A DNA stretch of 64,000 bases, from contig CAZKVJ010000006.1 of NCBI GenBank assembly GCA_964556225.1, positions 117,512-181,511 of the forward strand, given 5' to 3'. Numbering within the stretch: the stretch's first letter is position 1; each line of letters begins with the position of its first letter. Below are positions 26,821-36,092 of this stretch, in pieces. Source of the DNA: CAZKVJ01 sp964556225. Lineage in GTDB: Bacteria; Actinomycetota; Acidimicrobiia; Acidimicrobiales; Ilumatobacteraceae. The notes under the pieces are model-generated. The model saw only the letters and a program-made list of their open reading frames with translations, was not told where the DNA came from and searched no databases. The position numbers and the translations under genes are program-made.

Positions 26821-27054
26821 TCAGCGAGCGCGGCGCTGGTCGCTGGCGGCCCAGCCGATGAGCGAGCCGACGATGATCGTGGCGATCACGATCGACTGGT
26901 CCGACACGTCGCTGAAGCGGGCGAGCATCCATGCCACGACACCGGCCACGGTGCTGACGACGAGCGCCAGCAGCAAGGGGAGGGTGGACCGGCGTTGCTG
27001 CTCGCGCGCCGGGCGGCTGCGGTAGGTGGTGGTCTCGGCGGTCGTGACGTTCAT
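26821..27054 (-). CDS. small membrane protein, unknown
   Basis: A 77-residue protein with a basic N-terminal tail (YRSRPAREQQRRS) and two hydrophobic helices (LPLLLALVVSTVAGVVAWML and IVIATIIVGSLIGWAAS). ATG at 27054 has GGAGGAG 4 nt upstream, a strong RBS. It lies 35 nt upstream of the hydrolase on the same strand and may lead that operon. No family recognised. Confidence 0.7.
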   Translation of the reverse strand: MNVTTAETTTYRSRPAREQQRRSTLPLLLALVVSTVAGVVAWMLARFSDVSDQSIVIATIIVGSLIGWAASDQRRAR

Positions 27055-27159
27055 GGCTCCTCCGACGCCGATCATGCACGGTGGCGTTTCCGGCCGGAAG
27101 GCCTCGTCATCGAACTGGCGCGAACGTCATCGGATCGGAACCGGCGCACCCCCCGCTCG

Positions 27160-27165
27160 TAACCT
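27160..27165 (+). promoter_or_regulatory. leaderless -10 element of the SDR gene
   Basis: TAACCT, 7 nt, ATG at 27173; no Shine-Dalgarno sequence. Confidence 0.65.
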
Positions 27166-27172
27166 GCCCGTC

Positions 27173-27958
27173 ATGCCCAGTGCGCCGAACGACTCACTCG
27201 ACCCTCTGACGCCGTTCCGACTCGACGGGCGCACGGCGATCGTCACCGGCGCGTCGGCCGGCCTCGGCGAGCGCTTCGCCCGCGTCCTCCACGCGGTGGG
27301 CGCCGACGTCGTGGTGGCCGCGCGCCGGTCCGAGCGGCTCGAGGCGCTGGCCGCTGAGCTGCCCGGGGCGGTGCCGGTGGTCGCCGACCTCTCTCAGGCG
27401 GCCGACCGCGAGCGACTCGTCGACCGGGCGATGGGCGCGTTCGGACGGATCGACGTGCTCGTCAACAACGCCGGCATCTCCGACCCGGGACCGATCGAGG
27501 ACGAGGAGCTCGACCGGTTCCGCGAAGTGCTGGAGCTGAACCTCACCGCCGTGTGGCACCTGTCGAAGCTCACCGGCGCGCAGATGGTCGCCAGCGGCAC
27601 AGGCAGCATCGTCAACGTCGCCTCGATGCTCGGCCACGTCGGCGCGACACCGGTGAAGCAGTCCAGCTACTGCGCCAGCAAGGGCGGCGTGGTCAACCTC
27701 ACCCGCGAGCTGGCGCTGCAGTGGGCGCGCAAGGGGGTGCGGGTGAACGCCCTGTGCCCAGGCTGGTTCCCGAGCGAGCTCACCGCCGGGATGCAGGCCG
27801 ACGAGGGGAGCCAGCGGTTCATCACCCAGAACTCGCCGATCCCGCGCATGGGAAGGGTCGACGAGCTCGACGGTGCGCTGCTGCTGCTCGCCAGCGACGC
27901 CGGCAGCTTCATCACGGGCCAGTCACTGATCGTCGACGGGGGTTGGACCGCCCGCTAG
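27173..27958 (+). CDS. SDR-family oxidoreductase
   Basis: A 261-residue classical short-chain dehydrogenase. AIVTGASAGLGERFARVL is the TGxxxGxG cofactor motif, VLVNNAGISDPG the NNAG motif, S in NVASMLGHVG and Y-x-x-x-K in SSYCASKGGVVNLTREL the catalytic set, and GQSLIVDGGWTAR the usual C terminus. Basic residues after the first glycine motif (VAARRSERL) suggest NADP preference. Substrate unknown. Its TAG stop directly abuts the TAG stop of the convergent amidase. Confidence 0.9.
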   Translation: MPSAPNDSLDPLTPFRLDGRTAIVTGASAGLGERFARVLHAVGADVVVAARRSERLEALAAELPGAVPVVADLSQAADRERLVDRAMGAFGRIDVLVNNAGISDPGPIEDEELDRFREVLELNLTAVWHLSKLTGAQMVASGTGSIVNVASMLGHVGATPVKQSSYCASKGGVVNLTRELALQWARKGVRVNALCPGWFPSELTAGMQADEGSQRFITQNSPIPRMGRVDELDGALLLLASDAGSFITGQSLIVDGGWTAR

Positions 27959-29401
27959 CTACTCGAGCGGCCGGTGGTGGTCCCACGGGGCCGCGGACTC
28001 GAGCTGCGCGGCCACGCAGATGAGCACGTCCTCGCGGCCGTACGCGGCGACGAGCTGGACGCCCACGGGGAGACCCTCCGGCGTCCAGTGCATCGGCAGG
28101 CTGATGGCGGGCTGCCCGCTCGTGTTGTAGGGCGGGGTGAACGGCACCCACTGGCCGGACAGCGTCATCGGCAGCATCGGGTTGGCCGGGTCGTTGACGA
28201 TGGTGCCGAGCGGGACCGGCGGTGCGGCCAGCGTGGGCGTCACCAGCAGGTCCCAGCCGTCGGCCCACCACTGCTGCAGCCGCCGGCGGAACGTGACGAC
28301 GGCGGCGAGCGCCTCGGCGTACTGCACCGCCGTCATCTCGCGGGCGTACATCGCCATGGTCCAGTTCACCAGCTCGACGTCGTCGGGGCCGATCTCGCGC
28401 TCGAGCATCGCCGACGTGCGATCCACGGCGACCGCCATGTTGGTGGCCCACAGCGCGGTGAAGCGCCCGGGCAGCTCCTGGTCGGACAGCACCTCGGGCC
28501 AGGCCGGCTCGACGTGGTGGCCGAGCGAGGCCAGCAGCTCGCCGGTGCGCTGCGCTGCCCGGCTGCACTCGTCGTCGACGGCGCCGCCGCGCGGGTTGAC
28601 CGTGAGCACGCCCACGCGGAGCCGGCCGGGGTCGGCGCCCACCTCGTCGAGGTAGGGGCGCGCCGGCGCAGGGGCGATCACGGTGTCGCCCACGCCGGGC
28701 CCTCGGGTGGCATCGAGGAGCGCCGCGGTGTCACGCACCGTACGGCTGACGCAGTGCTCGACGCCGAGGCCGCTCTCGTCGCGCAGCGGCCCGAGCGTGA
28801 TGCGACCCTGGCTGACCTTCAGCCCCACGAGCCCGCAGCACGACGCCGGGATGCGGATGCTGCCGCCGCCGTCGCTGGCGTGGGCGAAGGGCACGATGCC
28901 GGCGGCCACGGCTGCCGCCGAGCCGCCACTGGAGCCACCGGGTGAGCGGGTGAGGTCCCACGGGTTGTGCGTGGGGCCCCAGGCCAGCGGCTCGGTGGTG
29001 GGGACGCTGCCCCACTCGGGGCTGTTGGTGCGGCCCATGATGTTGAGCCCGGCCGCCCGGTACCGGCTCACCAGGGTGGTGTCGGCGCTGGCCCGGTAGC
29101 CGGCGGCCTTCAGGGCCCGGTTGCCGTTGCTCAACGGCTGGCCGGCGAACGCCGCGTACAGGTCCTTCAGCAGGAACGGCACACCGTGGAACGGGCCGTC
29201 GGCCAGCCCGCCGTCGGTGCTCGCGGCCTGGAGCGCTTCGTCGAACCAGGTGGAGGTGAGCGCGCTCAGCATCGGGTCGAGCCGCTCGGCCCGCTCGACC
29301 GCGGCCGTCAGCAGCTCACGGGGGTGGACCTGGCCGGAGCGCACGAGTGCTGCCTGGGCGGTGGCGTCGAGCCAGCGGGTCTCGTCGGCGAGGGAAGTCA
29401 T
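27959..29401 (-). CDS. amidase signature family protein
   Basis: A 480-residue amidase with a Ser-cisSer-Lys triad: lysine in GVPFLLKDLYAAFAG, serines in TRSPGGSSGGSAAAVAAG. GRTNSPEWG and DGGGSIRIPASCCGLVGLK complete the signature. The C terminus (YNTSGQPAISLPMHWTPEGLPVGVQLV) is intact. It is not GatA: there is no gatC or gatB beside it and the length and tail fit 6-aminohexanoate-hydrolase-like amidases. ATG at 29401; a CAACCT hexamer lies 7 nt upstream, a weak leaderless match. Divergent from an MFS gene. Confidence 0.9.
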   Translation of the reverse strand: MTSLADETRWLDATAQAALVRSGQVHPRELLTAAVERAERLDPMLSALTSTWFDEALQAASTDGGLADGPFHGVPFLLKDLYAAFAGQPLSNGNRALKAAGYRASADTTLVSRYRAAGLNIMGRTNSPEWGSVPTTEPLAWGPTHNPWDLTRSPGGSSGGSAAAVAAGIVPFAHASDGGGSIRIPASCCGLVGLKVSQGRITLGPLRDESGLGVEHCVSRTVRDTAALLDATRGPGVGDTVIAPAPARPYLDEVGADPGRLRVGVLTVNPRGGAVDDECSRAAQRTGELLASLGHHVEPAWPEVLSDQELPGRFTALWATNMAVAVDRTSAMLEREIGPDDVELVNWTMAMYAREMTAVQYAEALAAVVTFRRRLQQWWADGWDLLVTPTLAAPPVPLGTIVNDPANPMLPMTLSGQWVPFTPPYNTSGQPAISLPMHWTPEGLPVGVQLVAAYGREDVLICVAAQLESAAPWDHHRPLE

Positions 29402-29425
29402 GGTGCCAAGGTTGCCACGAAGGGC

Positions 29426-29431
29426 TACCGT
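29426..29431 (+). promoter_or_regulatory. leaderless -10 element of the MFS gene
   Basis: TACCGT, 9 nt, GTG at 29441. Confidence 0.55.
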
Positions 29432-29440
29432 GCCGCGTCC

Positions 29441-30721
29441 GTGGACGACTCCCCGTCAGGGCCCCCCGACGGCGGGGACGTCCGGGAGCTGAGCGCGCGG
29501 GAGGTCCTGCGGTCACGCTCGGTGCGCGCCCTGCTGGCGTCGAGCTTCCTCCTCACGACGGGCACGATGCTGCAGGCGGCGGCGCTCGGCAAGCAGGTCT
29601 TCGACGTCACCGGACGGGAGCTGGACATCGGGCTGCTGGGCCTGGCGGAGTTCCTCCCGGCTGCCGTGCTGGTGCTCGTGACCGGCACGGTCGCCGACCG
29701 GTTCGACCGGCGCGCGGTCGCCGCGCTGGCGATGGCGGGCGAGCTCGCCTGCGCGGCCGCGTTGGTCGTGTACGCCCGCAGCGAGCCGACCGAGGTGTGG
29801 CCGGTGTTCGTGATCGCCGTGGCCTTCGGTTCGTCGCGGGCGTTCCTGGCGCCGGCCACCCGGGCGATCCCGCCGATGATCGCACCCAACGGCGGGCTCG
29901 CCCGGATCGTGGCCCTGTACGCGGCGACGTGGACGGCAGCCATGATCGTCGGGCCGGCGGTGTCGGGCGTCCTCTACAGCATCGATCCGTGGGTCGCGTA
30001 CGCCACGACGGCGGTGCTGATCCTGATCTCGATGGCACTGCTGGTCCCGATCCGCTACCTGCACCCGCCGGCACGTCGAGATCCCGACGACCGGCCGACG
30101 CTGCACAGCGCCCTGGAGGGGCTGCGGTTCATCCGGCGCACCCCGCTGCTCCTCGCCGCCATCTCGCTCGACCTGTTCGCCGTGCTGTTCGGCGGCGCGG
30201 TGGCCCTCCTGCCCGTGATCGCCGAGGAGCGCCTGGGGGTGGGCGACGTGGCGTACGGTTGGTTGCGAGCGGCCCCGGGCATCGGTGCGGCCGGGATGGC
30301 GCTGCTGCTCACCGTGGCGCCCGTGCAGCGCCACGTCGGGCGGCGCCTGCTCGTGGTGGTCGGGATTTTCGGCGCCGCCACCGTGGTGCTCGGCGTGACC
30401 ACGAGCTACGTCGTGGCGTTCGCGACGTTGATCGTGCTGGCTGCCGCCGACATGATCAGCGTCTTCATCCGCAGCACCCTCGTCCCGCTGGTGACCCCGG
30501 ACGACAAGCGTGGGCGCGTCCTCGCCGTGGAGAACGTCTTCATCGGGGCGTCCAACGAGCTGGGGGCCTTCGAGAGCGGGGTGGCGGCCCAGGCCTTCGG
30601 CACCCAGGTCGCGGTGGTGGGCGGGGGGCTGGCCACCATGGGGATCGTCGGCATCTGGTGGTTCCGGTTCACCGAGCTGCGCGACGTGGACCGCTTCAGC
30701 GAACTCAGCCCGCTCGGCTGA
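29441..30721 (+). CDS. MFS transporter (MFS_3 / EntS-like)
   Basis: A 426-residue carrier with about 12 membrane helices. The loop after helix 2 is VADRFDRRAVAAL, the usual MFS motif A region, and PATRAIPPMIAP follows helix 4. The overall pattern resembles the enterobactin-exporter-like group. Substrate unknown. GTG at 29441 is chosen for the TACCGT hexamer 9 nt upstream; a far longer upstream frame lies antisense to the amidase. A molybdopterin oxidoreductase gene follows after 23 nt. Confidence 0.85.
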   Translation: MDDSPSGPPDGGDVRELSAREVLRSRSVRALLASSFLLTTGTMLQAAALGKQVFDVTGRELDIGLLGLAEFLPAAVLVLVTGTVADRFDRRAVAALAMAGELACAAALVVYARSEPTEVWPVFVIAVAFGSSRAFLAPATRAIPPMIAPNGGLARIVALYAATWTAAMIVGPAVSGVLYSIDPWVAYATTAVLILISMALLVPIRYLHPPARRDPDDRPTLHSALEGLRFIRRTPLLLAAISLDLFAVLFGGAVALLPVIAEERLGVGDVAYGWLRAAPGIGAAGMALLLTVAPVQRHVGRRLLVVVGIFGAATVVLGVTTSYVVAFATLIVLAAADMISVFIRSTLVPLVTPDDKRGRVLAVENVFIGASNELGAFESGVAAQAFGTQVAVVGGGLATMGIVGIWWFRFTELRDVDRFSELSPLG

Positions 30722-30744
30722 CGGCTGCGTGCGACGATGGGTCC

Positions 30745-32721
30745 ATGCGCACCGTGCACCTCAGCGCCTGCCCGCTCGACTGCCCCGACACCTGCAGCAT
30801 CGCCGTCACCGTGGAGGACGGGCGGGTCGTGGGCGTCGACGCCGCACCGGTCGACGTCGCGCTGAACTCGTTGACGGCGGGGTGGATCTGCAAGAAGGTG
30901 AAGCACAGCGACCGGCGGGTCCACTCTGCCGAGCGCGTGATGACCCCGCTCGTGCGGCGCGGTGACAAGGCGTCCGGCCCGCTGGTGCCCGTCGGGTGGG
31001 ACGAGGCGCTCGACCTGGTCGCCACCCGCATCCGCGACGCGATCGATCTTGATGGTCCCGATGCCGTCGCGCCCTACCTCTACAACTCCTCCACCGGCGT
31101 GCTCGCCAGCTCGGCGCTGACGCCGCAGCTGTTCGCCCGGCTCGGCTGTCCGGACATCTCGCACACGATCTGCGCCGCCACCGCCGGCGCGGCCTGGCGG
31201 CAGGTCTTCGGGACCATGCTGTCCGCCGACCCCCTCGACGTCGAGCACGCCCGTCTGATCGTCGTCTGGGGGGCGAACCCGACGGTGTCGAACACGCACC
31301 TGCTGCCCGTCGTCAACCGGGCCCGGGCGGGCGGGGCGACGCTCGTGGTGATCGATCCCCGCCGCACCGGGATCGCCACCCGCGCCGACCTGCACCTGCC
31401 CGTGCGCCCCGGCACCGATGCCGCACTCGGGCTCGCGCTCGCCCACCTGCTCGCCGAGCACGACGGGGTCGACCGGGCGTTCGTGGCCGAGCACGCCAGC
31501 GGCGTCGACGAGTACTTGGCGGCCGCCGATGGCTGGACGCCCGGCCGGGCGGCTGCGGTGTGCGGGGTGGCGGCCGGCGACATCGAGCGCCTCGCCGAGC
31601 TGGTCGGCTCCGTCCGACCGGCGATGCTGCGCATCGGCTGGGGCTTGGAGCGCAACCGGGCCGGGGCGTCGGGCATCATCGCGGCGTTGGCGCTGTGGGT
31701 GCTGGCCGGACACTTCGGCCGGCAGGGGAGCGGCATCGTCCAGTCGACGTCCAAGGCGGCGCCCGTCGATCCGGCCCGGCTGTGGCCCCCCGGCGTGCCC
31801 CGGCGTGAGCGCTCGTCGGTGAACATGAACCACGTCGGTGCGTGGCTGTGCGGCGAGCTCCCGGACCGCCGGCCGCCGCGGGTGCTGTTCGTGCAGGGCT
31901 CGAACCCGGCCGTGACCGCCGTCGACCAGCTGACCATGCTGCGCGGCCTGGCTCGGGAGGACCTGTTCACCGTGGTGCACGAGCAGGTGATGACCGACAC
32001 CGCCTGCCTCGCCGACGTGGTGCTGCCCGCCACGACCCACTTCGAGGCCGACGACGTGGCCACCTCGTACGGGTCGTTCACGCTGCAGGCCCTGCCGGCG
32101 CTGATCGAGCGCGTCGGCGAGAGCCGGACGAACGACGAGCTGGCGGCAGCGCTCGCCACCCGGCTCGGCTTCGACGCCGCCGAGTTCGACCCTGAGCCGG
32201 GCGCGCTCTTGGGCCGCGTGCTCACCGGTGCGCCAGGCCGGGTCAGGGCCGCCGGCGCCACGGTGCAGTTCGTCGACACCTTGCCGAGCCATCCCGACGG
32301 CCGGGCCTGCCTGTTCGCGCCGGAGTCGGCGGTGCCGGTGCCGCGTGTGGAGGAACCGCCGGGCGACGACCCGCATCCGCTCACGCTGCTCACCCCCGCC
32401 TCGAACCGGACGGTGAACTCGATCTTCGCCGAGTTCGACCCGCCGGAGGTCGCCGTCACGATGAGCCCGGCCGACGCCGCGACCCGAGGCGTGGTCGACG
32501 GCCAGCGCGTCCGGGTGCACGACGGTCGCGCGGCCATCACGCTCACCGCCCGCGTCGATCCCGCCATGCGTGAGGGCGTCTGCGCCATCCCCAAGGGGCT
32601 GTGGCGCCGGCACCTCCCCGAGGGGCTGACGGCCAACGCCTTCGCCCCGGCGTCCATCGACCCCCTGGCCGGTGGGGCGTGCTTCAATGACGCGCGGGTC
32701 GAGGTCGTGTGGGCGGAGTGA
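30745..32721 (+). CDS. molybdopterin-dependent oxidoreductase, catalytic subunit
   Basis: A 658-residue member of the DMSO-reductase superfamily (bis-MGD). A [4Fe-4S] site is formed by C9, C13, C17 (CPLDCPDTC) and C49 (GWICKK). C143 in SHTICAATAG aligns with the Mo-ligand position of formate dehydrogenases and is the likely metal ligand. WGANPTVSNTH, FVQGSNPAV, and VLPATTHFEADD follow; the C-terminal domain is the dinucleotide-binding barrel. No twin-arginine signal, so cytoplasmic. No electron-transfer subunit lies nearby. Substrate unknown; formate-dehydrogenase-like and thiosulfate-type members share this architecture. Confidence 0.88.
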   Translation: MRTVHLSACPLDCPDTCSIAVTVEDGRVVGVDAAPVDVALNSLTAGWICKKVKHSDRRVHSAERVMTPLVRRGDKASGPLVPVGWDEALDLVATRIRDAIDLDGPDAVAPYLYNSSTGVLASSALTPQLFARLGCPDISHTICAATAGAAWRQVFGTMLSADPLDVEHARLIVVWGANPTVSNTHLLPVVNRARAGGATLVVIDPRRTGIATRADLHLPVRPGTDAALGLALAHLLAEHDGVDRAFVAEHASGVDEYLAAADGWTPGRAAAVCGVAAGDIERLAELVGSVRPAMLRIGWGLERNRAGASGIIAALALWVLAGHFGRQGSGIVQSTSKAAPVDPARLWPPGVPRRERSSVNMNHVGAWLCGELPDRRPPRVLFVQGSNPAVTAVDQLTMLRGLAREDLFTVVHEQVMTDTACLADVVLPATTHFEADDVATSYGSFTLQALPALIERVGESRTNDELAAALATRLGFDAAEFDPEPGALLGRVLTGAPGRVRAAGATVQFVDTLPSHPDGRACLFAPESAVPVPRVEEPPGDDPHPLTLLTPASNRTVNSIFAEFDPPEVAVTMSPADAATRGVVDGQRVRVHDGRAAITLTARVDPAMREGVCAIPKGLWRRHLPEGLTANAFAPASIDPLAGGACFNDARVEVVWAE

Positions 32722-32761
32722 CCCCCGACCGGAACGGACACACGACCACCAGGAGGGTGGC

Positions 32762-33145
32762 ATGAAGAGCTTCCTCAACGAGTTCAAGGACTTCCTGACG
32801 AAGGGGAACCTGCTCGGCATCGCCGTCGGGTTCGTCATGGGCGTCACGTTCGCGGCGCTCATCACGTCGTTCGTCGACAACATCCTCATGCCGATCGTCG
32901 CGATCCCCTTCGGTGAGCCGAACTTCGACTCGGTGATGGTGATCGACATCAACGACGCCCAGATCCGCGTCGGTGCGTTCATCACGACGCTCGTCACGTT
33001 CGTGGCCGTCGCCTTCGTGCTGTTCTTGATCCTCAAGGCGTACAACAAGGCGACCGGCAGCGAGGCCGGCGTCGCTCCGCCGCCGGACGTGGCCCTGCTC
33101 ACCGAGATCCGCGACATCCTGAAGGCCGGCCAGCAGGGCGGCTGA
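32762..33145 (+). CDS. mscL: large-conductance mechanosensitive channel
   Basis: A 127-residue homopentameric safety valve in the membrane that opens under osmotic down-shock. The amphipathic N terminus FLNEFKDFLTKGN is followed by TM1 (LLGIAVGFVMGVTFAALITSFVDNILMPI), a periplasmic loop, TM2 (ITTLVTFVAVAFVLFLILKAYN) and a C-terminal helix (LLTEIRDILKAG). All are canonical. AGGAGG 6 nt before the ATG at 32762 decides the start. It lies 40 nt after the molybdopterin gene. Confidence 0.96.
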   Translation: MKSFLNEFKDFLTKGNLLGIAVGFVMGVTFAALITSFVDNILMPIVAIPFGEPNFDSVMVIDINDAQIRVGAFITTLVTFVAVAFVLFLILKAYNKATGSEAGVAPPPDVALLTEIRDILKAGQQGG

Positions 33146-33155
33146 CCGGAGCGGG

Positions 33156-33161
33156 TACGGT
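33156..33161 (+). promoter_or_regulatory. leaderless -10 element of prpE
   Basis: TACGGT, 8 nt, ATG at 33170. Confidence 0.65.
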
Positions 33162-33169
33162 GCGCGCCG

Positions 33170-35077
33170 ATGGGCACGCACCAACTGCTCCACGACCGCA
33201 GCCTCACCGACCCTGCGGGGTTCTGGGGCGAGGCGGCGCAGCTGATCGACTGGGTCACGCCGCCGAGCGAGGTGCTGACCCGCATCGACGAGCACCACCA
33301 CCGCTGGTTCGCCGGCGGGGTCCTCAACACCTGCCACAACGCGCTCGACCGTCACCTCGCCGCCGGGCGCGCTGAGCAGCTGGCGCTGGTGTACGACTCG
33401 CCGGTCACGGGTGTGGTGCGCAGGTACACGTACTCACAGCTGCTCCACGAGGTCGAGCGGTTCGCCGGCGTGCTGGCTGGTCTCGGCGTCGGCCGCGGCG
33501 ACCGGGTCATCGTGTACCTGCCGATGGTGCCGGAGGCGGCCGTGGCGATGCTCGCCTGCGCCCGTCTCGGTGCCGTGCACAGCGTGGTGTTCGGCGGCTT
33601 CGCCCCGAACGAGCTGGCCATCCGCATCGACGACGCCCGGCCGAAGGTGATCGTGTCGGCGAACGCCGGCATCGAGGTGCAGCGGGTCATCCCGTACAAG
33701 CCGCTGCTCGACCACGCCGTCGAGCTGGCGACCCACGAGCCGGATGCGTGCGTGATCCTGCAGCGCCGGGCTTCGACCGTGAGCGGCGAAGCGCTGCCCG
33801 AGGCGACGCTGGTCGCCGGGCGCGACCACGACTGGGACGACCTGATGGCGGCGGCGACGCCCCATCCGTGCGTGCCCGTCGACGCCTGGGACCCGCTGTA
33901 CGTGCTCTACACCAGCGGGACCACCGGGATGCCCAAGGGAGTGGTGCGCGACCAGGGCGGACACGCCGTGGCCCTGCGCTGGAGCCTGCCGAACGTCTAC
34001 GACACGCATCCCGGCCAGGTGTTCTGGGCAGCCAGCGACGTCGGTTGGGTCGTCGGCCACAGCTACATCGTGTACGGCCCGCTGCTCACCGGATGCACCA
34101 CCGTCCTCTACGAGGGCAAGCCGGTCGGCACGCCGGACCCGGGGGCCTTCTGGCGGGTGGTGTCCGAGCACGGGGTCCGCACCCTGTTCACCGCGCCGAC
34201 GGCGTTCCGGGCCATCAAGAAGGAGGACCCGTCGGCGGCCCACCTGCAGCGCTACGACCTGTCCGGGTTCTCGTACCTGTTCCTGGCGGGCGAGCGCCTC
34301 GACCCCGACACCTACCACTGGGCGGCCGAGCACGTGCAGCGTCCCGTGATCGACCACTGGTGGCAGACCGAGAGCGGCTGGCCGATCGCCGCCAACTGCC
34401 TGGGCATCGAGCACCTGCCGGTGAAGCCCGGCTCTCCCACCCGGGCGGTGCCGGGCTACGAAGTGCGCATCCTCGATCCCGGTACGGGCGACGAAGTGGG
34501 GGCCGGTCGCGAGGGCGCGGTCGCGATCCGGCTGCCGTTGCCGCCCGGCTGCCTGCCCACGCTGTGGAACGACGACGAGCGGTTCGTTCGCTCGTACCTG
34601 ACGACGTTCCCCGGCTACTACACCACCGGCGACGGCGGCTACGTCGACGACGACGGCTATCTCTACGTCATGGGCCGTACCGACGACGTCATCAACGTGG
34701 CCGGGCACCGGCTGTCCACGGGCGCGATGGAGGAGGTCATCGCCACCCACCCGGACGTGGCCGAGTGCGCCGTCATCGGCGTCGCCGACGAGCTGAAGGG
34801 CCAGGTCCCGATGGGCTTCGTCGTGCTCAAGGCCGGCGTCGATCGCACCCGGGCCGACATCGAGCCCGAGCTCGTCGGCATGGTCCGCGACCGCATCGGG
34901 GCCGTCGCGTCGTTCAAGGAGGCGATCGTGGTGGCACGCCTGCCCAAGACCCGCAGCGGAAAGATCCTCCGGGCCACGATGCGCTCCATCGCCGACGGCG
35001 TCGAGTACCGGGTCCCGTCCACCATCGACGACCCGGCGATCCTCGACGAGATCGACAGCGCGCTGCGGGACTCGTGA
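33170..35077 (+). CDS. prpE: propionyl-CoA synthetase / short-chain acyl-CoA synthetase
   Basis: Adenylates a short-chain acid, probably propionate, and forms its CoA thioester. The 635-residue ANL-superfamily protein has the AMP-binding motif YVLYTSGTTGMPKG, WWQTESGWPIAAN, YYTTGDGGYVDDDGYLYVMGRTDDVINVAGHRLSTG, and the acetylatable lysine in PKTRSGKILRATMR. ASDVGWVVGHSYIVYGPL and the length match PrpE more than Acs. Propionyl-CoA is also an intermediate of the ethylmalonyl-CoA pathway encoded later in the window. Confidence 0.88.
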   Translation: MGTHQLLHDRSLTDPAGFWGEAAQLIDWVTPPSEVLTRIDEHHHRWFAGGVLNTCHNALDRHLAAGRAEQLALVYDSPVTGVVRRYTYSQLLHEVERFAGVLAGLGVGRGDRVIVYLPMVPEAAVAMLACARLGAVHSVVFGGFAPNELAIRIDDARPKVIVSANAGIEVQRVIPYKPLLDHAVELATHEPDACVILQRRASTVSGEALPEATLVAGRDHDWDDLMAAATPHPCVPVDAWDPLYVLYTSGTTGMPKGVVRDQGGHAVALRWSLPNVYDTHPGQVFWAASDVGWVVGHSYIVYGPLLTGCTTVLYEGKPVGTPDPGAFWRVVSEHGVRTLFTAPTAFRAIKKEDPSAAHLQRYDLSGFSYLFLAGERLDPDTYHWAAEHVQRPVIDHWWQTESGWPIAANCLGIEHLPVKPGSPTRAVPGYEVRILDPGTGDEVGAGREGAVAIRLPLPPGCLPTLWNDDERFVRSYLTTFPGYYTTGDGGYVDDDGYLYVMGRTDDVINVAGHRLSTGAMEEVIATHPDVAECAVIGVADELKGQVPMGFVVLKAGVDRTRADIEPELVGMVRDRIGAVASFKEAIVVARLPKTRSGKILRATMRSIADGVEYRVPSTIDDPAILDEIDSALRDS

Positions 35078-35117
35078 CTTGAACCAGGCCGGGCGGTCCG
35101 CTGGACTGAGCCCGATC

Positions 35118-36086
35118 ATGCGTCGGCGACCCCCCGTCCCCCAGCGCCCGAGCGCCCGCGCGGTGCTGGCCGGAGCGGCGAGCGTGCTGCTCGCCGCCTG
35201 CGGTGGCACCGCGGTCACGGATGCCAACGCGGGCACCAACACCGTCGCCGGTGTGGGCCGCCTGCCCACCGAGACCATCCCGGCGGTGACCTTCCCGGCC
35301 GACCTCAGCGTCGACTTCACGCTGCCGGCGATCGAGGCCGAGCCCAGCGGCGCGAAGGCGACCGGCAACCGGTTGCTCATGATCGGCGACTCGCTGTTCG
35401 CGGGCGTCTCCCGGCGATATTCCAACGAAGCGTGCACCCAGCTCGTCCCCATTGGCTGGGAGGTCTCGGTCGAGGCCGAGCCCAGCCGGGCGGTGGACTT
35501 CGGTGCCAAGGTGCTCGACGCCCGCCTCGACGAGGGCTGGGACGTCGTGGTGATCGAGCTGGGCACGAACTATGGGGGCAACGAGAAGGGCTACTTCGAG
35601 ATCCTCGAGGGGATGCTCGACGACCTCGGCGACCGGCCGGTGGTGCTGCTCACCACCACCATGCACCAGCCGGAGCAGCGAGAGGTGAACGACGTGATCG
35701 CCTACCTCGCCGCCCCCCGGGACAACGTCAGCGTGGTCGACTGGGAAGGCATCAGCGAGCTGCCCGGTGTGCTGTCCGGTGACGGCGTCCACCCCACGCC
35801 GAAGGGTCAGGTGGTGTTGGTCGCCGCGATCGCACAGCTGCTCGGCGCCGCCCCGCTCCCGACCCCCGGCGCGTGCCTCCCCTCGGAGTTCACCGACGAC
35901 TCCAGCGGTCGGGGTCAGCTGCCATCGACGACCCGGCCGGGCGGCACGCCGTCTTCGCCGACCGGTGCCGGCACCGGGACCACCACCGGCGACACCGACC
36001 CCCCCGACACGGAGCCCTCCGAGCCGCCGCCGGCGACCGAGCCACCGCCGAGCACGAACGGCGACGACGGCGCCACGACCGGCTGA
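35118..36086 (+). CDS. SGNH-hydrolase-like lipoprotein
   Basis: A 322-residue secreted lipoprotein. The signal peptide ends in the lipobox LLAAC (Cys about residue 28), after a basic MRRRPP start. The mature part has GDSLFAG (block I), ELGTNYGG (block III) and DGVHPTPKG (catalytic Asp/His), so it is a GDSL/SGNH esterase or acetyltransferase-like hydrolase. The last 50 residues are a Pro/Thr/Gly-rich tail, probably disordered cell-wall linker. The ATG at 35118 is preferred over TTG at 35079 because it places the basic n-region correctly. No clear RBS. Confidence 0.82.
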   Translation: MRRRPPVPQRPSARAVLAGAASVLLAACGGTAVTDANAGTNTVAGVGRLPTETIPAVTFPADLSVDFTLPAIEAEPSGAKATGNRLLMIGDSLFAGVSRRYSNEACTQLVPIGWEVSVEAEPSRAVDFGAKVLDARLDEGWDVVVIELGTNYGGNEKGYFEILEGMLDDLGDRPVVLLTTTMHQPEQREVNDVIAYLAAPRDNVSVVDWEGISELPGVLSGDGVHPTPKGQVVLVAAIAQLLGAAPLPTPGACLPSEFTDDSSGRGQLPSTTRPGGTPSSPTGAGTGTTTGDTDPPDTEPSEPPPATEPPPSTNGDDGATTG

Positions 36087-36092
36087 GCGGGC

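Noticed and set aside
35079..35117. TTG at 35079 as start of the SGNH lipoprotein
   Set aside because: It would place 13 extra residues before the basic n-region of the lipoprotein signal; ATG at 35118 gives a normal signal peptide.
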